NCBI GenBank assembly: GCA_045541975.1
Contig: JAZQKB010000032.1
Location: forward strand, 1-33,631
Length of the DNA stretch: 33,631 nt
Direction: 5' to 3'
From: SIG452 sp045541975
Lineage (GTDB): Bacteria > Bacillota > Clostridia > UMGS1840
A program made the position numbers and the translations under genes. Each line of letters opens with the position of its first letter. Position 1 is the first letter of the stretch. Below, in pieces: positions 1-7,682 of the stretch. The notes under the pieces were generated by a model that saw only the letters and a list, made by a program, of their open reading frames with translations, was not told where the DNA came from and did no database searches.

Positions 1-240
<240 letters not shown>

Positions 241-413
241 ATTTCACTTAAAAAATAAACAATTGAAGTTCGCTAGCTTTTCGCTTCGCTCTTTTAATCT
301 TTTCCTCGATTTACTTGATTTCGTTCGTAGTTTCTTAATTAAAAACTCTAGAATTTTCAAGGTCCATTATGTTATTCAGTTTTCAAGGTTCATTCCCTGT
401 CTCTCACAGACAG
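241..413 (-). other. rRNA leader between promoter and 16S
   Basis: Transcribed leader of the rRNA operon, AT-rich. It starts with a small hairpin (CTGTC and GACAG arms at 397-401 and 409-413). On the minus strand it carries two CCTTGAAAA motifs about 25 nt apart; CCTTGAAAAcTGAATAA-type sequence is common in leaders and spacers of Firmicutes rrn operons, where it takes part in processing stems. No gene is seen. Confidence 0.6.
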
Positions 414-420
414 CTTAACT

Positions 421-449
421 ATTGTACCACTCTTTTCCTAAAATGTCAA
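421..449 (-). promoter_or_regulatory. rRNA operon promoter
   Basis: On the minus strand TTGACA (444-449) and TACAAT (421-426) are separated by exactly 17 nt, a near-perfect sigma-A promoter. An A/T-tract follows upstream (450-482), as expected of an UP-like element at a strong rRNA promoter. Predicted start of transcription is about 414. Confidence 0.88.
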
Positions 450-533
450 TAGTTTTTTCGATTTTTTTAAAAATTTTTTTCAATTATTGCAAAACCCTTG
501 CAATCAGCGGATTTTGGAAGATTTTTTGCAAAT

Positions 534-567
534 AAAAAAGACGGATTTTTTTGACTTCCGTCTTTTT
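534..567. terminator. bidirectional intrinsic terminator
   Basis: GACGGA (540-545) pairs with TCCGTC (557-562), flanked by an A-run on the left (534-539) and a T-run on the right (563-567), so it can act on both strands. It lies between the DUF2156 gene and the rRNA promoter and probably insulates the rRNA operon from the upstream minus-strand operon. Confidence 0.65.
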
Positions 568-588
568 ATACAATATATTATAGTATAA

Positions 589-718
589 GGTGCAGAAAAA
601 TTCGACTAAAATGGAGAAACCGAATCGAAACTTGTTTCGATCGTACCCGAAGCCGTACCGTGTGTACGGCGAGCGGTGAGGTTCATTCATTTGAGCCAAT
701 TTTTCAAACCGTTCTTTT
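589..718 (-). repeat. dispersed repeat family A, copy 1
   Basis: Begins with GGTGCAGAAAAAT and contains GAGAAACCGAA; the same columns occur without gaps at 4284 and 8786. Inside are two hairpins: ATCGAAAC/GTTTCGAT (624-641) and GCCGTAC/GTACGGC (652-670). It ends in TTTTTCAAACCGTT at the stop codon of the DUF2156 gene. The chance ORF across it (484-699, minus) has no support as a gene. Confidence 0.75.
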
Positions 719-1600
719 TCAAGCCTTCGGTGTGGCGCTATACATTTCGACCATCAGATCGGGTTGATAGGAAAGTTTCGCTTTTCTTAATCCTTCGATG
801 CCCATATCGTCTTCACGGTTCACATAGGAAAGATGGCTCCAAGCGTGCTGAACAAACTGTTGATTAATCATAGGATAGGCGCCCTGATAGTCGGTATCTG
901 CCTTTTCAAAATGAATGAGGGCGGTATCCTCGTTTAATTGTTCCCCAATGGAGAAGGCAACCACTTTGTCCTCTACCAGCAAGATGCCTCCTTGCAGATT
1001 CAGAGCTTCAAAATGCGCCAGCGCATTTTCCAAAGCAGTTTTTTCAACGAGGATTGAAGAATCGGTTTCGGCTTTCTTTTGGTACCACTCTTCAACGAAG
1101 GGGCGTATCCTTTTTAAATTATCTGCCGTCAGAGGTTCGTAGAAATGGTTGGGATAGAGTTCTTTGAATTTATTGATATGATTTCGTTTGCCGTGAAGTT
1201 TTTTGCCAGAGAGCGAACTAAGTTTTTCGGTGGTATAGACATAGTTATCCATATCCCGTTCTCGGTGAATATCAAAAAATTCACCGCAGTTTTTCTGCAC
1301 GGCTTCCAAATCGGATGCTGTAATCCCATAAATATGATAATCTTTCCCAAAAGAATCCAGATACGCTTTTAGCTTTCCGCACAGGCAACCGCCCAGGGGC
1401 ATCATATAATAACGGCTTCCGTCATAGATACTTTTACCCGTAACCACCAGATGCCCTTCATACTGGAAATAGTGGATGTCTTCCGCATCCTTCCATAAGA
1501 ACAAATTGGCAAAGCTCAAGTATGAGCATTTGGCGGGATTTTCTTGGTAATACTGATAAAACAGAGCTCTGTCTTCGATGGTGAGAGGTTTTAGTTGCAT
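719..1600 (-). CDS. DUF2156 (phosphatidylglycerol lysyltransferase C-terminal-like) protein
   Basis: A 293-aa soluble protein that matches the DUF2156 / LPG_synthase_C family by its opening (MQLKPLTIEDRALFYQYY), the FLWKDAE segment, the central KLHGKRNHINKF region and the end GIEGLRKAKLSYQPDL. Members have a tandem GNAT-like fold related to the aminoacyl-transferring domain of MprF; stand-alone clostridial versions are of unproven substrate. No membrane segment is seen, so it is not a full MprF. It overlaps the thymidylate kinase gene by 10 nt, implying translational coupling; an AGGAAA site lies inside the end of that gene. The stop codon sits at the start of a family A repeat. Confidence 0.85.
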   Translation of the reverse strand: MQLKPLTIEDRALFYQYYQENPAKCSYLSFANLFLWKDAEDIHYFQYEGHLVVTGKSIYDGSRYYMMPLGGCLCGKLKAYLDSFGKDYHIYGITASDLEAVQKNCGEFFDIHRERDMDNYVYTTEKLSSLSGKKLHGKRNHINKFKELYPNHFYEPLTADNLKRIRPFVEEWYQKKAETDSSILVEKTALENALAHFEALNLQGGILLVEDKVVAFSIGEQLNEDTALIHFEKADTDYQGAYPMINQQFVQHAWSHLSYVNREDDMGIEGLRKAKLSYQPDLMVEMYSATPKA

Positions 1601-2277
1601 ACGTGTTTCCTGATTTCTTCTTGAATTTCTGCGATGGGACGGACTTTTCCGTCACGGGCGCAGGGAACAACCGTCCAATGATACTTGTCCGCTACGTAAC
1701 AAGCGTTATCGTAGCAGGCTTTTAAGTAAGCTTCGTCCGACTCATGGATATCCTTGGCGGATTCGTTGGTAATTTTATTGGCACGGTCACGCATAAGTGC
1801 CATAGCGTGTTCGGGAGGCATATTTAAGAAAATGATATGGTCAGGCTGGGGGAGTTTGAAAATGCCGTACTCCAGATCAAACAGCCAGGAAAGAAACTGA
1901 TCCTTTTGCTTTTGGTCGGTAACTTTTACCGCCTGATGAATCATATTGGAAGTGACATAACGGTCAAAAATAATCACGGCATCGGGATCGTTTGCCACTT
2001 CTTCCCATTTGGTTTTATAGGAGGCGTAACGGTCGGCCGCGTAGAAAATGGAGGCAATTTTGCCGTCCACGCTGTCTGCCGTTTTGCCAAAGTCTCCGTT
2101 TAAATACATTTTGACCAAAGCCGAGGACGGACTTTCGTAGTCGGGAAAGCAAAGCTTTACCACCTTAGTATTCTCATTTTTGAAAAATTCATACAAAAGC
2201 TCCGACTGGGTCTGTTTGCCGCTGGCATCGGTGCCTTCAATTACAATCAGCTTTGCTTTTTTTGGTATTTTTGTCAT
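1591..2277 (-). CDS. tmk: thymidylate kinase (dTMP kinase)
   Basis: A 228-aa P-loop kinase making dTDP from dTMP for DNA precursor synthesis. Visible motifs: P-loop EGTDASGKQTQSE near residues 14-26, the DRYVTSN substrate-binding motif near residue 104, and an arginine-bearing LID segment MRDRANKITN near 161-170. Slightly longer than the usual 205-215 aa. The start has an AAGGGG site seven bases upstream. First gene of a two-gene operon with the DUF2156 protein. The family also contains deoxynucleoside kinases, but DRY plus P-loop context favours dTMP kinase. Confidence 0.88.
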   Translation of the reverse strand: MTKIPKKAKLIVIEGTDASGKQTQSELLYEFFKNENTKVVKLCFPDYESPSSALVKMYLNGDFGKTADSVDGKIASIFYAADRYASYKTKWEEVANDPDAVIIFDRYVTSNMIHQAVKVTDQKQKDQFLSWLFDLEYGIFKLPQPDHIIFLNMPPEHAMALMRDRANKITNESAKDIHESDEAYLKACYDNACYVADKYHWTVVPCARDGKVRPIAEIQEEIRKHVCN

Positions 2278-2319
2278 ACTCTTACCCCTTTTTCCGAAAA
2301 ATACAATGACACTATAATA

Positions 2320-2348
2320 AGTATATCATCATTGGGAAAAAATTTCAA
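2320..2348 (-). promoter_or_regulatory. promoter of tmk operon
   Basis: Minus-strand TTGAAA (2343-2348), 17-nt spacer, TATACT (2320-2325). It lies 43 nt upstream of the thymidylate kinase start. Confidence 0.75.
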
Positions 2349-2408
2349 TAGGACAAGGTTGGATTTTGTAAAAATATGAAAAACCTCACAAAAAAATTTT
2401 CAAAAAAC

Positions 2409-2437
2409 TTGCAATGGAGAAAAAATCGTGCTAAAAT
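2409..2437 (+). promoter_or_regulatory. promoter of ddh
   Basis: TTGCAA (2409-2414), 17-nt spacer, TAAAAT (2432-2437), 38 nt before the chosen ddh start. It is divergent from the tmk promoter in the same intergenic region. Confidence 0.7.
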
Positions 2438-2475
2438 ATTTTTAGAATTTTTGATACCCTATGGGAGGCGATATT

Positions 2476-3465
2476 ATGACGAAAATCAAAGTGGGCATTG
2501 TGGGTCACGGCAATTTGGGTCGTGGTGTGGAAATGGCAATTTCTCATACCAATGACTTAGAGCTTTGTGCCGTGTTTACCAGAAGAAATCCCGACTCTTT
2601 AACCCCCTTAACCAAAGGTGTGCCCGTATATTCGGTCAATGATATTTTAGATTTTAAAGATAACCTGGATGTGCTGATTCTCTGCGGCGGCTCTGCAACC
2701 GACTTACCCAAGCAGGGACCGGAGCTTTCCAAATACTTTAACACGGTAGACAGTTTTGACACTCACGCCAAAATCCCCGAATACTTTGCAGCGGTGGATG
2801 AATCCTCCAAAGGTGCCGGCAAGGTAGGAATTATCTCCGTTGGTTGGGACCCGGGTCTGTTCTCCATTCAGAGAGCGTTGTTCGGCGCAGTTCTGCCCAC
2901 CGGTAAGGATTACACCTTCTGGGGCAAAGGCGTCAGCCAGGGACATAGCGATGCCATCCGCAGAATTGAGGGCGTAAAGGATGCCAAACAGTACACCGTT
3001 CCCGTTCCCTCTGCAATCGAGGGTGCAAGAAGCGGCGAAAATCCTGAGTTAACTACCAGAGAAAAGCATACCAGAGAATGTTATGTGGTGGCAGAAGAAG
3101 GTGCTGACCTTGCCCGCATTGAGCAGGAAATCAAAACCATGCCCAACTATTTTGCCGACTATGATACCACGGTAAACTTTATCACCGAAGAAGAATTACA
3201 GCGAGACCACGCAGGGATTCCCCACGGTGGATTTGTGATTCGTAGCGGAAAATCCGGATTTGACAGCGAAACCAATCACGTGCTGGAATTTTCTTTAAAA
3301 CTGGAATCCAATCCGGAATTTACCTCCAGTGTTTTGGTGGCATACGCCAGAGCAGCGGTGAAATTGAATCAAGAAGGAGTGTCCGGTGCGAAAACGGTTT
3401 TAGATATTCCGTTGGCGTATTTATCTGAAAAAGACGGCGCAACCTTACGAAAAGAATTGGTGTAA
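2476..3465 (+). CDS. ddh: meso-diaminopimelate dehydrogenase
   Basis: A 329-aa NADPH-dependent enzyme that reductively aminates tetrahydrodipicolinate straight to meso-diaminopimelate, the one-step branch of lysine and peptidoglycan precursor synthesis. It shows an N-terminal Rossmann motif GIVGHGNLGRG, the family segment VGWDPGLFSIQRALFGAVLP and GKGVSQGHSDAIRRIEGV. An upstream in-frame ATG at 2461 overlaps the ribosome site; GGGAGG at 2463-2468 is correctly spaced for ATG 2476, so the shorter start is chosen. Monocistronic, with its own promoter and a terminator right after the stop. Confidence 0.93.
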   Translation: MTKIKVGIVGHGNLGRGVEMAISHTNDLELCAVFTRRNPDSLTPLTKGVPVYSVNDILDFKDNLDVLILCGGSATDLPKQGPELSKYFNTVDSFDTHAKIPEYFAAVDESSKGAGKVGIISVGWDPGLFSIQRALFGAVLPTGKDYTFWGKGVSQGHSDAIRRIEGVKDAKQYTVPVPSAIEGARSGENPELTTREKHTRECYVVAEEGADLARIEQEIKTMPNYFADYDTTVNFITEEELQRDHAGIPHGGFVIRSGKSGFDSETNHVLEFSLKLESNPEFTSSVLVAYARAAVKLNQEGVSGAKTVLDIPLAYLSEKDGATLRKELV

Positions 3466-3472
3466 GAAAAAA

Positions 3473-3506
3473 GGCTGTTTCCCTTTTTAGGGGAACAGTC
3501 TTTTTT
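3473..3506 (+). terminator. intrinsic terminator of ddh
   Basis: Imperfect 11-bp stem (GGCTGTTTCCC with GGGGAACAGTC, 3473-3500) followed by six T (3501-3506), eight bases after the ddh stop. Confidence 0.9.
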
Positions 3507-3516
3507 AATGAATAAC

Positions 3517-3559
3517 AAATGATGAAAAATGAGGAATTGCGGTGCACCCTTAGGGTGCA
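3517..3559 (-). repeat. dispersed repeat family C fragment with hairpin
   Basis: The reverse complement reads GCACCGCAATTCCTCATTTT, resembling GCCTGCCACCGCAATTTTTC at 22,627 and the copy at 10,440. At its edge sits a 7-bp hairpin TGCACCC/GGGTGCA (3543-3559). Probably a decayed copy of a small intergenic repeat. Confidence 0.45.
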
Positions 3560-3574
3560 TTGTATGAGTTTACG

Positions 3575-3872
3575 AATCATTTTTTATAGATTATCGTTTT
3601 TTAAGTGTTCGTGTATTGTTTCAATGATTTCTGATTTTAACGCATCGTTTTCATTTCGGGGACATTCTACATGAATACATTCATTACAAGGTTTTTTCCT
3701 GAAATGATTGATACAACAACACAAATAATTGCATTCATCGCAACAAATTTCGTTTCCGTTTTCACCGTTTCCAGGACAATCCTTTCCCCCATTCCCCGGA
3801 ATCAGTTCAATTCCGGTTGGTTTATCAATAATCATTTATTTTCCCTCCTAAATAAAAAATGCGTAGCCGAAG
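3575..3872 (-). repeat. duplicated segment, copy 1 (cysteine-rich gene)
   Basis: About 295 bp here is nearly the same as about 25,966-26,260. Similarity begins just past the gene stop and ends inside the leader at GCGTAGCCGAAG, in the middle of the terminator stem. Copy 1 keeps the complete leader and promoter; copy 2 does not, so copy 1 is the likely source. Confidence 0.85.
3584..3835 (-). CDS. small cysteine-rich protein, copy 1
   Basis: An 83-aa protein I do not recognise. Ten cysteines sit at residues 20, 31, 32, 35, 39-41, 50, 53 and 58, in patterns CCDEC, CCC and CNEC; the N-terminus is Gly/Asn rich (IPGNGGKDCPGNGENGNE) and the last 25 residues look like a charged helix. There is no signal peptide. 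The cysteine density suggests a metal-binding or disulfide-rich protein, perhaps spore- or redox-related, but this is inference. An AGGAGG site lies eight bases before the ATG. It stands alone behind a promoter and a long structured leader. A copy with 7 substitutions in 83 residues (about 92% identity) is at 25,974; third-position changes and intact frames in both suggest selection for protein. Confidence 0.75.
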   Translation of the reverse strand: MIIDKPTGIELIPGNGGKDCPGNGENGNEICCDECNYLCCCINHFRKKPCNECIHVECPRNENDALKSEIIETIHEHLKNDNL

Positions 3873-4000
3873 CTACGCACTAAAAATGTATTACTTCGGC
3901 ACTACTGCAACATAGTTCACCCAACCAAGAGAATGAAAACCAAAGCATACATTTTTAACAAAAGTATGCTCTCGGTTAGGGTTTATTAAACTATGTTGCA
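3854..4000 (-). promoter_or_regulatory. candidate regulatory RNA leader with terminator/antiterminator
   Basis: Read on the minus strand, the predicted transcript starts near 4000 with TGCAACATAGTT (4000-3989), which pairs perfectly with AACTATGTTGCA (3917-3906). Within this closing stem are a second imperfect stem (CCCTAACCGAGAG with CTCTTGGTTGGG, about 3981-3920) and an inner stem GCATAC/GTATGC. After it come GCCGAAG (3900-3894) and then an 8-10 bp hairpin TGCGTAGC-TTCG-GCTACGCA (about 3879-3860) plus six U: a strong intrinsic terminator. GCCGAAG can instead pair with CTTCGGC (3872-3866) in the terminator, a typical antiterminator arrangement. The AGGAGG site of the cysteine-rich gene follows. 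It matches no riboswitch class I know. Confidence 0.65.
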
Positions 4001-4005
4001 AAAAT

Positions 4006-4034
4006 ATTGTACCATAAATATTTTAAGTTTGCAA
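4006..4034 (-). promoter_or_regulatory. promoter of cysteine-rich gene leader
   Basis: Minus-strand TTGCAA (4029-4034), 17-nt spacer, TACAAT (4006-4011). The expected start point, six or seven bases on, falls at about 3999-4000, exactly where the long leader pairing begins. Confidence 0.75.
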
Positions 4035-4060
4035 TAGTTTTTTATGTTTTATAGTATCTG

Positions 4061-4208
4061 TTCATTTTTTTCTTTGACAGCAAAGAAAAAACGAACCAAA
4101 AAAAAGAAACTGCCGCCAAGTATTTTTGCAATCCCAATTTTCGTCTTCCTGCAATAATATTCCATTGCAAAAATAACGGCGGATTCTTTGCTTGCGTCAT
4201 TCGATAAC
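4061..4208. repeat. dispersed palindromic repeat family B, copy 1
   Basis: About 140 bp similar to 12,654-12,787. It contains TTCTTTG-ACAG-CAAAGAA, then GCCGCCAAGT, TTTTTGCAAT, a 30-nt centre, ATTGCAAAAA and GGCGG, so the right part folds into one long hairpin. The loop of the first hairpin differs between the copies (ACAG, CTGC) while the stem is kept. No ORF; MITE-like. Confidence 0.7.
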
Positions 4209-4235
4209 GTTTTTATAGCATAGTTTACCTAAAAC

Positions 4236-4268
4236 AAAAAGACGAGATTTGAAATCTCGTCTTTTTTT
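4236..4268. terminator. bidirectional terminator, palindrome copy 1
   Basis: Palindrome GACGAGATTT-G-AAATCTCGTC (4241-4261) between an A-run (4236-4240) and a T-run (4262-4268). The same palindrome recurs at 25,942-25,975 with matching flanks, so it is itself a repeated cassette. It lies between the malic enzyme gene and the cysteine-rich gene. Confidence 0.8.
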
Positions 4269-4283
4269 ATTGACACAATATAA

Positions 4284-4414
4284 GGTGAAGAAAAATTGAT
4301 GTAGAATTTGAAAACCGAACACCCAATGGGTGGTGATATTTCTGAAGTAGGGGGCGACCTATGTGTCGCCCCGTTTGTTTTGTTTATTCATTATACGCAA
4401 TTTTTCAAACCGTC
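4284..4414 (-). repeat. dispersed repeat family A, copy 2
   Basis: Starts GGTGAAGAAAAATTG and contains GAAAACCGAA, aligning without gaps with copies 1 and 3. Its two hairpins are CACCC/GGGTG (4320-4332) and GGGGCGAC/GTCGCCCC (4351-4372); the latter is also a family D element. It ends ATTTTTCAAACCGTC directly against the stop codon of the malic enzyme gene. Confidence 0.75.
4347..4372. repeat. family D hairpin, copy 1
   Basis: GTAG + GGGGCGAC-CTATGT-GTCGCCCC. The CTATGT loop and GTAG prefix recur at 25,808 (+) and 25,901 (minus) with different but still paired stems. Confidence 0.7.
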
Positions 4415-5587
4415 TTAAATGCGAGCTACGCCAGTAGCTCTGGCAGCTTCTGCAACTGCTTTTGCTACAGTTTCTGCAACTCTGGGATCAAAGGGTGCGG
4501 GAATAATGTATTCCGGTTTTAAATCTTCGTCGGAAACTAAGGATGCGATCGCTTTAGATGCTGCAATCTTCATTTCGTCGTTGATATCAGATGCTCTTAC
4601 ATCCAGCGCACCACGGAAGATGCCGGGGAATGCCAACACGTTATTAATTTGGTTAGCGAAGTCAGAACGTCCGGTACCCATCACAGCGGCACCTGCTTTG
4701 ATAGCATCTTCGGGGAAAATTTCGGGAGTGGGGTTTGCCATTGCCAAAATGATGGGATCACGGTTCATGGATTTAATCATGTCTTCGGTGAAGGCACCTG
4801 CAACGGAAACGCCAACCAATACGTCAGCACCTTTGGCAACATCTGCTAAGGTACCCTGTTTCTTTTCTTTGTTGGTGATTTTTGCAACTTCCACGATTTC
4901 GGAGTTTAAGCCTTCTTTGCCTTCGTAAATAACCCCTTTGGAGTTACACATAATCACGTCTTTTACGCCGGAGGATAACAGCAGTTTGCCGATGGCAACA
5001 CCTGCAGCACCTGCGCCGTTGATCACAACCACTAAGTCTTCCAGTTTTTTGTTCACTAATTTCACTGCATTTAACACAGCCGCTAAGCAAACGACTGCAG
5101 TACCGTGCTGGTCATCGTGGAACACGGGGATGTCCAGCTCTTTTTTCAGTCTTCTTTCAATTTCAAAGCAACGGGGACCGGAAATGTCTTCCAGGTTGAT
5201 ACCGCCAAAAGTGGGGGCAATCATTTTCACGGTTTCCACGATTTTGTCCACATCTTTGGTAGCTAAGCAAATCGGAATTGCGTCTACACCACCAAAATGT
5301 TTGAACAGAACTGCTTTCCCTTCCATAACGGGCATACCTGCTTGGGGACCGATGTCACCTAAGCCTAACACAGCAGTACCGTCGGTTACCACTGCAACCA
5401 GGTTGCCTTTTCTGGTATATTCATACGCATTTGCCACATCCTTGTTGATTTCTAAACAAGGCTGAGCAACACCGGGGGTGTATGCGATGGATAAATCATC
5501 TTTGGTTTCTAAGGGGCAAAGGGGAGTTACTTCAATTTTCCCTTTTAATGCCTTATGTAATTTGAGAGCTTCCTGTGCGTAATCCAT
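4415..5587 (-). CDS. NAD(P)-dependent malic enzyme
   Basis: A 390-aa oxaloacetate-decarboxylating malate dehydrogenase turning malate into pyruvate and CO2 with NAD(P)H formation, linking C4 acids to pyruvate. Visible: AYTPGVAQPC near 36-45, GDIGPQAGMPVMEGK near 77-91 (catalytic Lys region), HDDQHGTAVV near 158-167 (metal and substrate binding), and the nucleotide motif INGAGAAGVAIGKLL near 190. Full length for the short bacterial class without phosphotransacetylase domain. AAAGGAAG precedes the ATG. It lies 48 nt downstream of metA with no terminator seen between, so it may be co-transcribed. Confidence 0.93.
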   Translation of the reverse strand: MDYAQEALKLHKALKGKIEVTPLCPLETKDDLSIAYTPGVAQPCLEINKDVANAYEYTRKGNLVAVVTDGTAVLGLGDIGPQAGMPVMEGKAVLFKHFGGVDAIPICLATKDVDKIVETVKMIAPTFGGINLEDISGPRCFEIERRLKKELDIPVFHDDQHGTAVVCLAAVLNAVKLVNKKLEDLVVVINGAGAAGVAIGKLLLSSGVKDVIMCNSKGVIYEGKEGLNSEIVEVAKITNKEKKQGTLADVAKGADVLVGVSVAGAFTEDMIKSMNRDPIILAMANPTPEIFPEDAIKAGAAVMGTGRSDFANQINNVLAFPGIFRGALDVRASDINDEMKIAASKAIASLVSDEDLKPEYIIPAPFDPRVAETVAKAVAEAARATGVARI

Positions 5588-5635
5588 AATGAGTTACTTC
5601 CTTTCAATAAAGTTTATAGTCTTTTAAAATAAGTA

Positions 5636-6571
5636 TTAAGAATGAGTTTTATAAGGAGTCACCTTATCAATATCATAAGGTGTAATCTGATATACACAGT
5701 AGTTGAGCCAATTGGAAAACAGAAGCGTTGCATGGCTTCTCCATTTATTCACCGGCTTTTTGCTGGGGTTATCGTCGGGATAATAGTTTACGGGAACATG
5801 AATGGGTAATCCACGGTCCACGTCACGGCGATATTCCGAGTCCAGGGTTTCGTTATCGTATTCTGAGTGCCCCATAATAAAAATCTGACGGTATTTTTTG
5901 GTAGTCACGGCATACACGCCTGCCTCTTTGGAGGTGGCAACCAACGTAAGCTCGGGAACCTTTTTAATATCTTCTTCCCGCACTTCCGTATGACGGGAAT
6001 GAGGCGCATAAAAAGTATCCTCAAAACCGAAAAACAGCTTTTTATGTTTTTTTAACAGCTGATGCTCGAAAATGCCAAACATTTTTTCGGGCAAATCGTA
6101 TTTGGGTACACCAAAATGATGGTAAAGTCCTGCCTGAGCACCCCAGCAAATATGCAGAGTGGACCAGACATGCTTGGTGGACCAATCCATAATTTCTTTT
6201 AACTCTTCCCAGTAGTCCACTTCTTCAAACTCCAGCTTTTCCACAGGAGCACCGGTAATAATCATACCGTCAAAATGCTCTTTTTTAATTTCGGAAAACC
6301 GTTTGTAGAAAGTGGAAAGATGCTCCTGAGAGGTATTTTTGGATTCGTGAGAATCCGTCATCACCAATGTGATTTCCACCTGAAGGGGAGAGTTCCCCAA
6401 TAACCTCAGAAGTTGCGTCTCGGTGACAATTTTGGTGGGCATCAAATTCAAAATGGCAATTTTTAGGGGTCGGATATGCTGACTGCAAGCACGCTTTTCC
6501 GACATTACGAAAATATTTTCGCCCTCCAGGGTTTTTCTGGCAGGCAATTCGTTTGGTATTTTAATTGGCAT
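5636..6571 (-). CDS. metA: homoserine O-acetyltransferase (MetA family)
   Basis: A 311-aa acyltransferase activating homoserine for methionine synthesis. Catalytic Cys142 lies in HICWGAQA and the His/Glu pair in GHSEYD. Residue 111, in TGAPVE, is Glu. In characterised members of this fold Glu111 goes with acetyl-CoA and Gly with succinyl-CoA, so O-acetylhomoserine is the predicted product although the family is often labelled succinyltransferase. The start has an AGAGGTG site, and its promoter is at 6597-6625. Confidence 0.92.
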   Translation of the reverse strand: MPIKIPNELPARKTLEGENIFVMSEKRACSQHIRPLKIAILNLMPTKIVTETQLLRLLGNSPLQVEITLVMTDSHESKNTSQEHLSTFYKRFSEIKKEHFDGMIITGAPVEKLEFEEVDYWEELKEIMDWSTKHVWSTLHICWGAQAGLYHHFGVPKYDLPEKMFGIFEHQLLKKHKKLFFGFEDTFYAPHSRHTEVREEDIKKVPELTLVATSKEAGVYAVTTKKYRQIFIMGHSEYDNETLDSEYRRDVDRGLPIHVPVNYYPDDNPSKKPVNKWRSHATLLFSNWLNYCVYQITPYDIDKVTPYKTHS

Positions 6572-6596
6572 TTTGACACCTCTTTTCCCTGCTTAT

Positions 6597-6625
6597 ACTA
6601 TATCACAAAACGACGAAAAAATCAA
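6597..6625 (-). promoter_or_regulatory. promoter of metA
   Basis: Minus-strand TTGATT (6620-6625), 17-nt spacer, TATAGT (6597-6602), 25 nt before the metA start. The leader is too short for a SAM riboswitch or T-box, so no methionine-responsive RNA control is visible. Confidence 0.72.
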
Positions 6626-6662
6626 GGGTTAAATCAATATTACAGAAACTTCGGCAGATAAT

Positions 6663-7670
6663 CTACGCCTTCTTAATCAAAAGTTCTGCCAAACGGTACA
6701 TAGCGTCGAAATCCGCTTCACTAACCACGCTGACAGGAGAGTGAATATAACGCCCCGGCAAAGACAAAACCGCCGTTGGCACACCGCCGGACACATAGGA
6801 CACAGCACCGGCATCGTTTCCGCCACGGGTGGTAAGTTTCTTTTGGTAAGGGATGTTTTTCTCTGTTGCTAAGGCGATAATCGTTTCATTGTATTCCCGA
6901 TTGGAGACAGAAGCACCGTCTAACACAGATAAGGCAACGCCGTCTCCCATTTTGGTGGTGGGTTCTTCCGCACCCGGCAGATCTGCACAAGTGGTCACTT
7001 CCAACACCACCGCTTTTTTCGGTGCAATCACGGGCATTACCATTCTTGCTCCCATAATGCCGATTTCCTCACGGGTGGTAAATACTGCCGTAAAGGAATA
7101 TTTTTTGGTGAGTAATAGGGATAAAATCACCGCAACTCCCGCACGGTCATCCAAGGCTTTTGCCTTGATCAGTCCGTCTCCAAAACGGACGAAATCGCTA
7201 AGCCAATAGATAGGATCCCCGATTTGGACGAATTTTTCGGCATCCTTTTTGGAGGTGGCACCAATATCAATCATCATGTCGGGGATTTTGGTTTCCTTGT
7301 CGGTGGTTTTTTCCTGCAGATGCTTGGGAATGTTTCCAATCACACCGGGGATTCTCTGTTTCCCCACTACCACGGGAGTGGAAAACAAAATGTTGTCCGT
7401 CACACCGCCGATGGGAGCAAATTTCAGCATCCCGTCATCCCGGATACCACGAACACCAAAGCCAACCTCGTCCATATGGGCAAAGAGAGCAATCCGATCG
7501 GGCTTTTCACCCGTTTGCACAAGAATGTTCCCTAAAGAATCCTGATGATATGGAATGCCGTTGGCTGATAGCGTGTCTTTGATAAAATCTGCCACTTCGT
7601 CTTCGTAACCGGAGGTGGCATTTCGATTTGTCAGAGTTTCCAGCAAGTGGATACGTTCTTCTAAATTCAT
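6663..7670 (-). CDS. M42 family aminopeptidase, second of a tandem pair
   Basis: A 335-aa di-metal aminopeptidase of the glutamyl aminopeptidase / deblocking peptidase group, which trims free peptides in the cytoplasm as tetrahedral particles. Metal and catalytic motifs in order: HMDEVG near 65, ALDDRAG near 174 (bridging Asp), TTREEIG near 197 (catalytic Glu plus ligand), VLEVT near 222, and RYIHSPV near 308. It lies 12 nt downstream of another M42 gene, probably one operon, with a GGAGGGG site before the ATG. Specificity cannot be told from sequence. Confidence 0.9.
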   Translation of the reverse strand: MNLEERIHLLETLTNRNATSGYEDEVADFIKDTLSANGIPYHQDSLGNILVQTGEKPDRIALFAHMDEVGFGVRGIRDDGMLKFAPIGGVTDNILFSTPVVVGKQRIPGVIGNIPKHLQEKTTDKETKIPDMMIDIGATSKKDAEKFVQIGDPIYWLSDFVRFGDGLIKAKALDDRAGVAVILSLLLTKKYSFTAVFTTREEIGIMGARMVMPVIAPKKAVVLEVTTCADLPGAEEPTTKMGDGVALSVLDGASVSNREYNETIIALATEKNIPYQKKLTTRGGNDAGAVSYVSGGVPTAVLSLPGRYIHSPVSVVSEADFDAMYRLAELLIKKA

Positions 7671-7682
7671 GTTGTCCCCTCC

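Noticed and set aside
484..699. 71-aa minus-strand ORF near the rRNA promoter
   Set aside because: It lies across a terminator and family A repeat copy 1; no ribosome site, and the other copies do not keep the frame.
3320..3580. 86-aa minus-strand ORF over the end of ddh
   Set aside because: It overlaps ddh codons, a terminator and a repeat fragment; no ribosome site or family.
3854..4000. T-box or SAM riboswitch
   Set aside because: The T-box UGGNACC-type motif and SAM core are absent, and the downstream gene is not an amino-acid gene.
4419..4928. 169-aa plus-strand ORF
   Set aside because: Antisense shadow of the malic enzyme gene, which has all family motifs.
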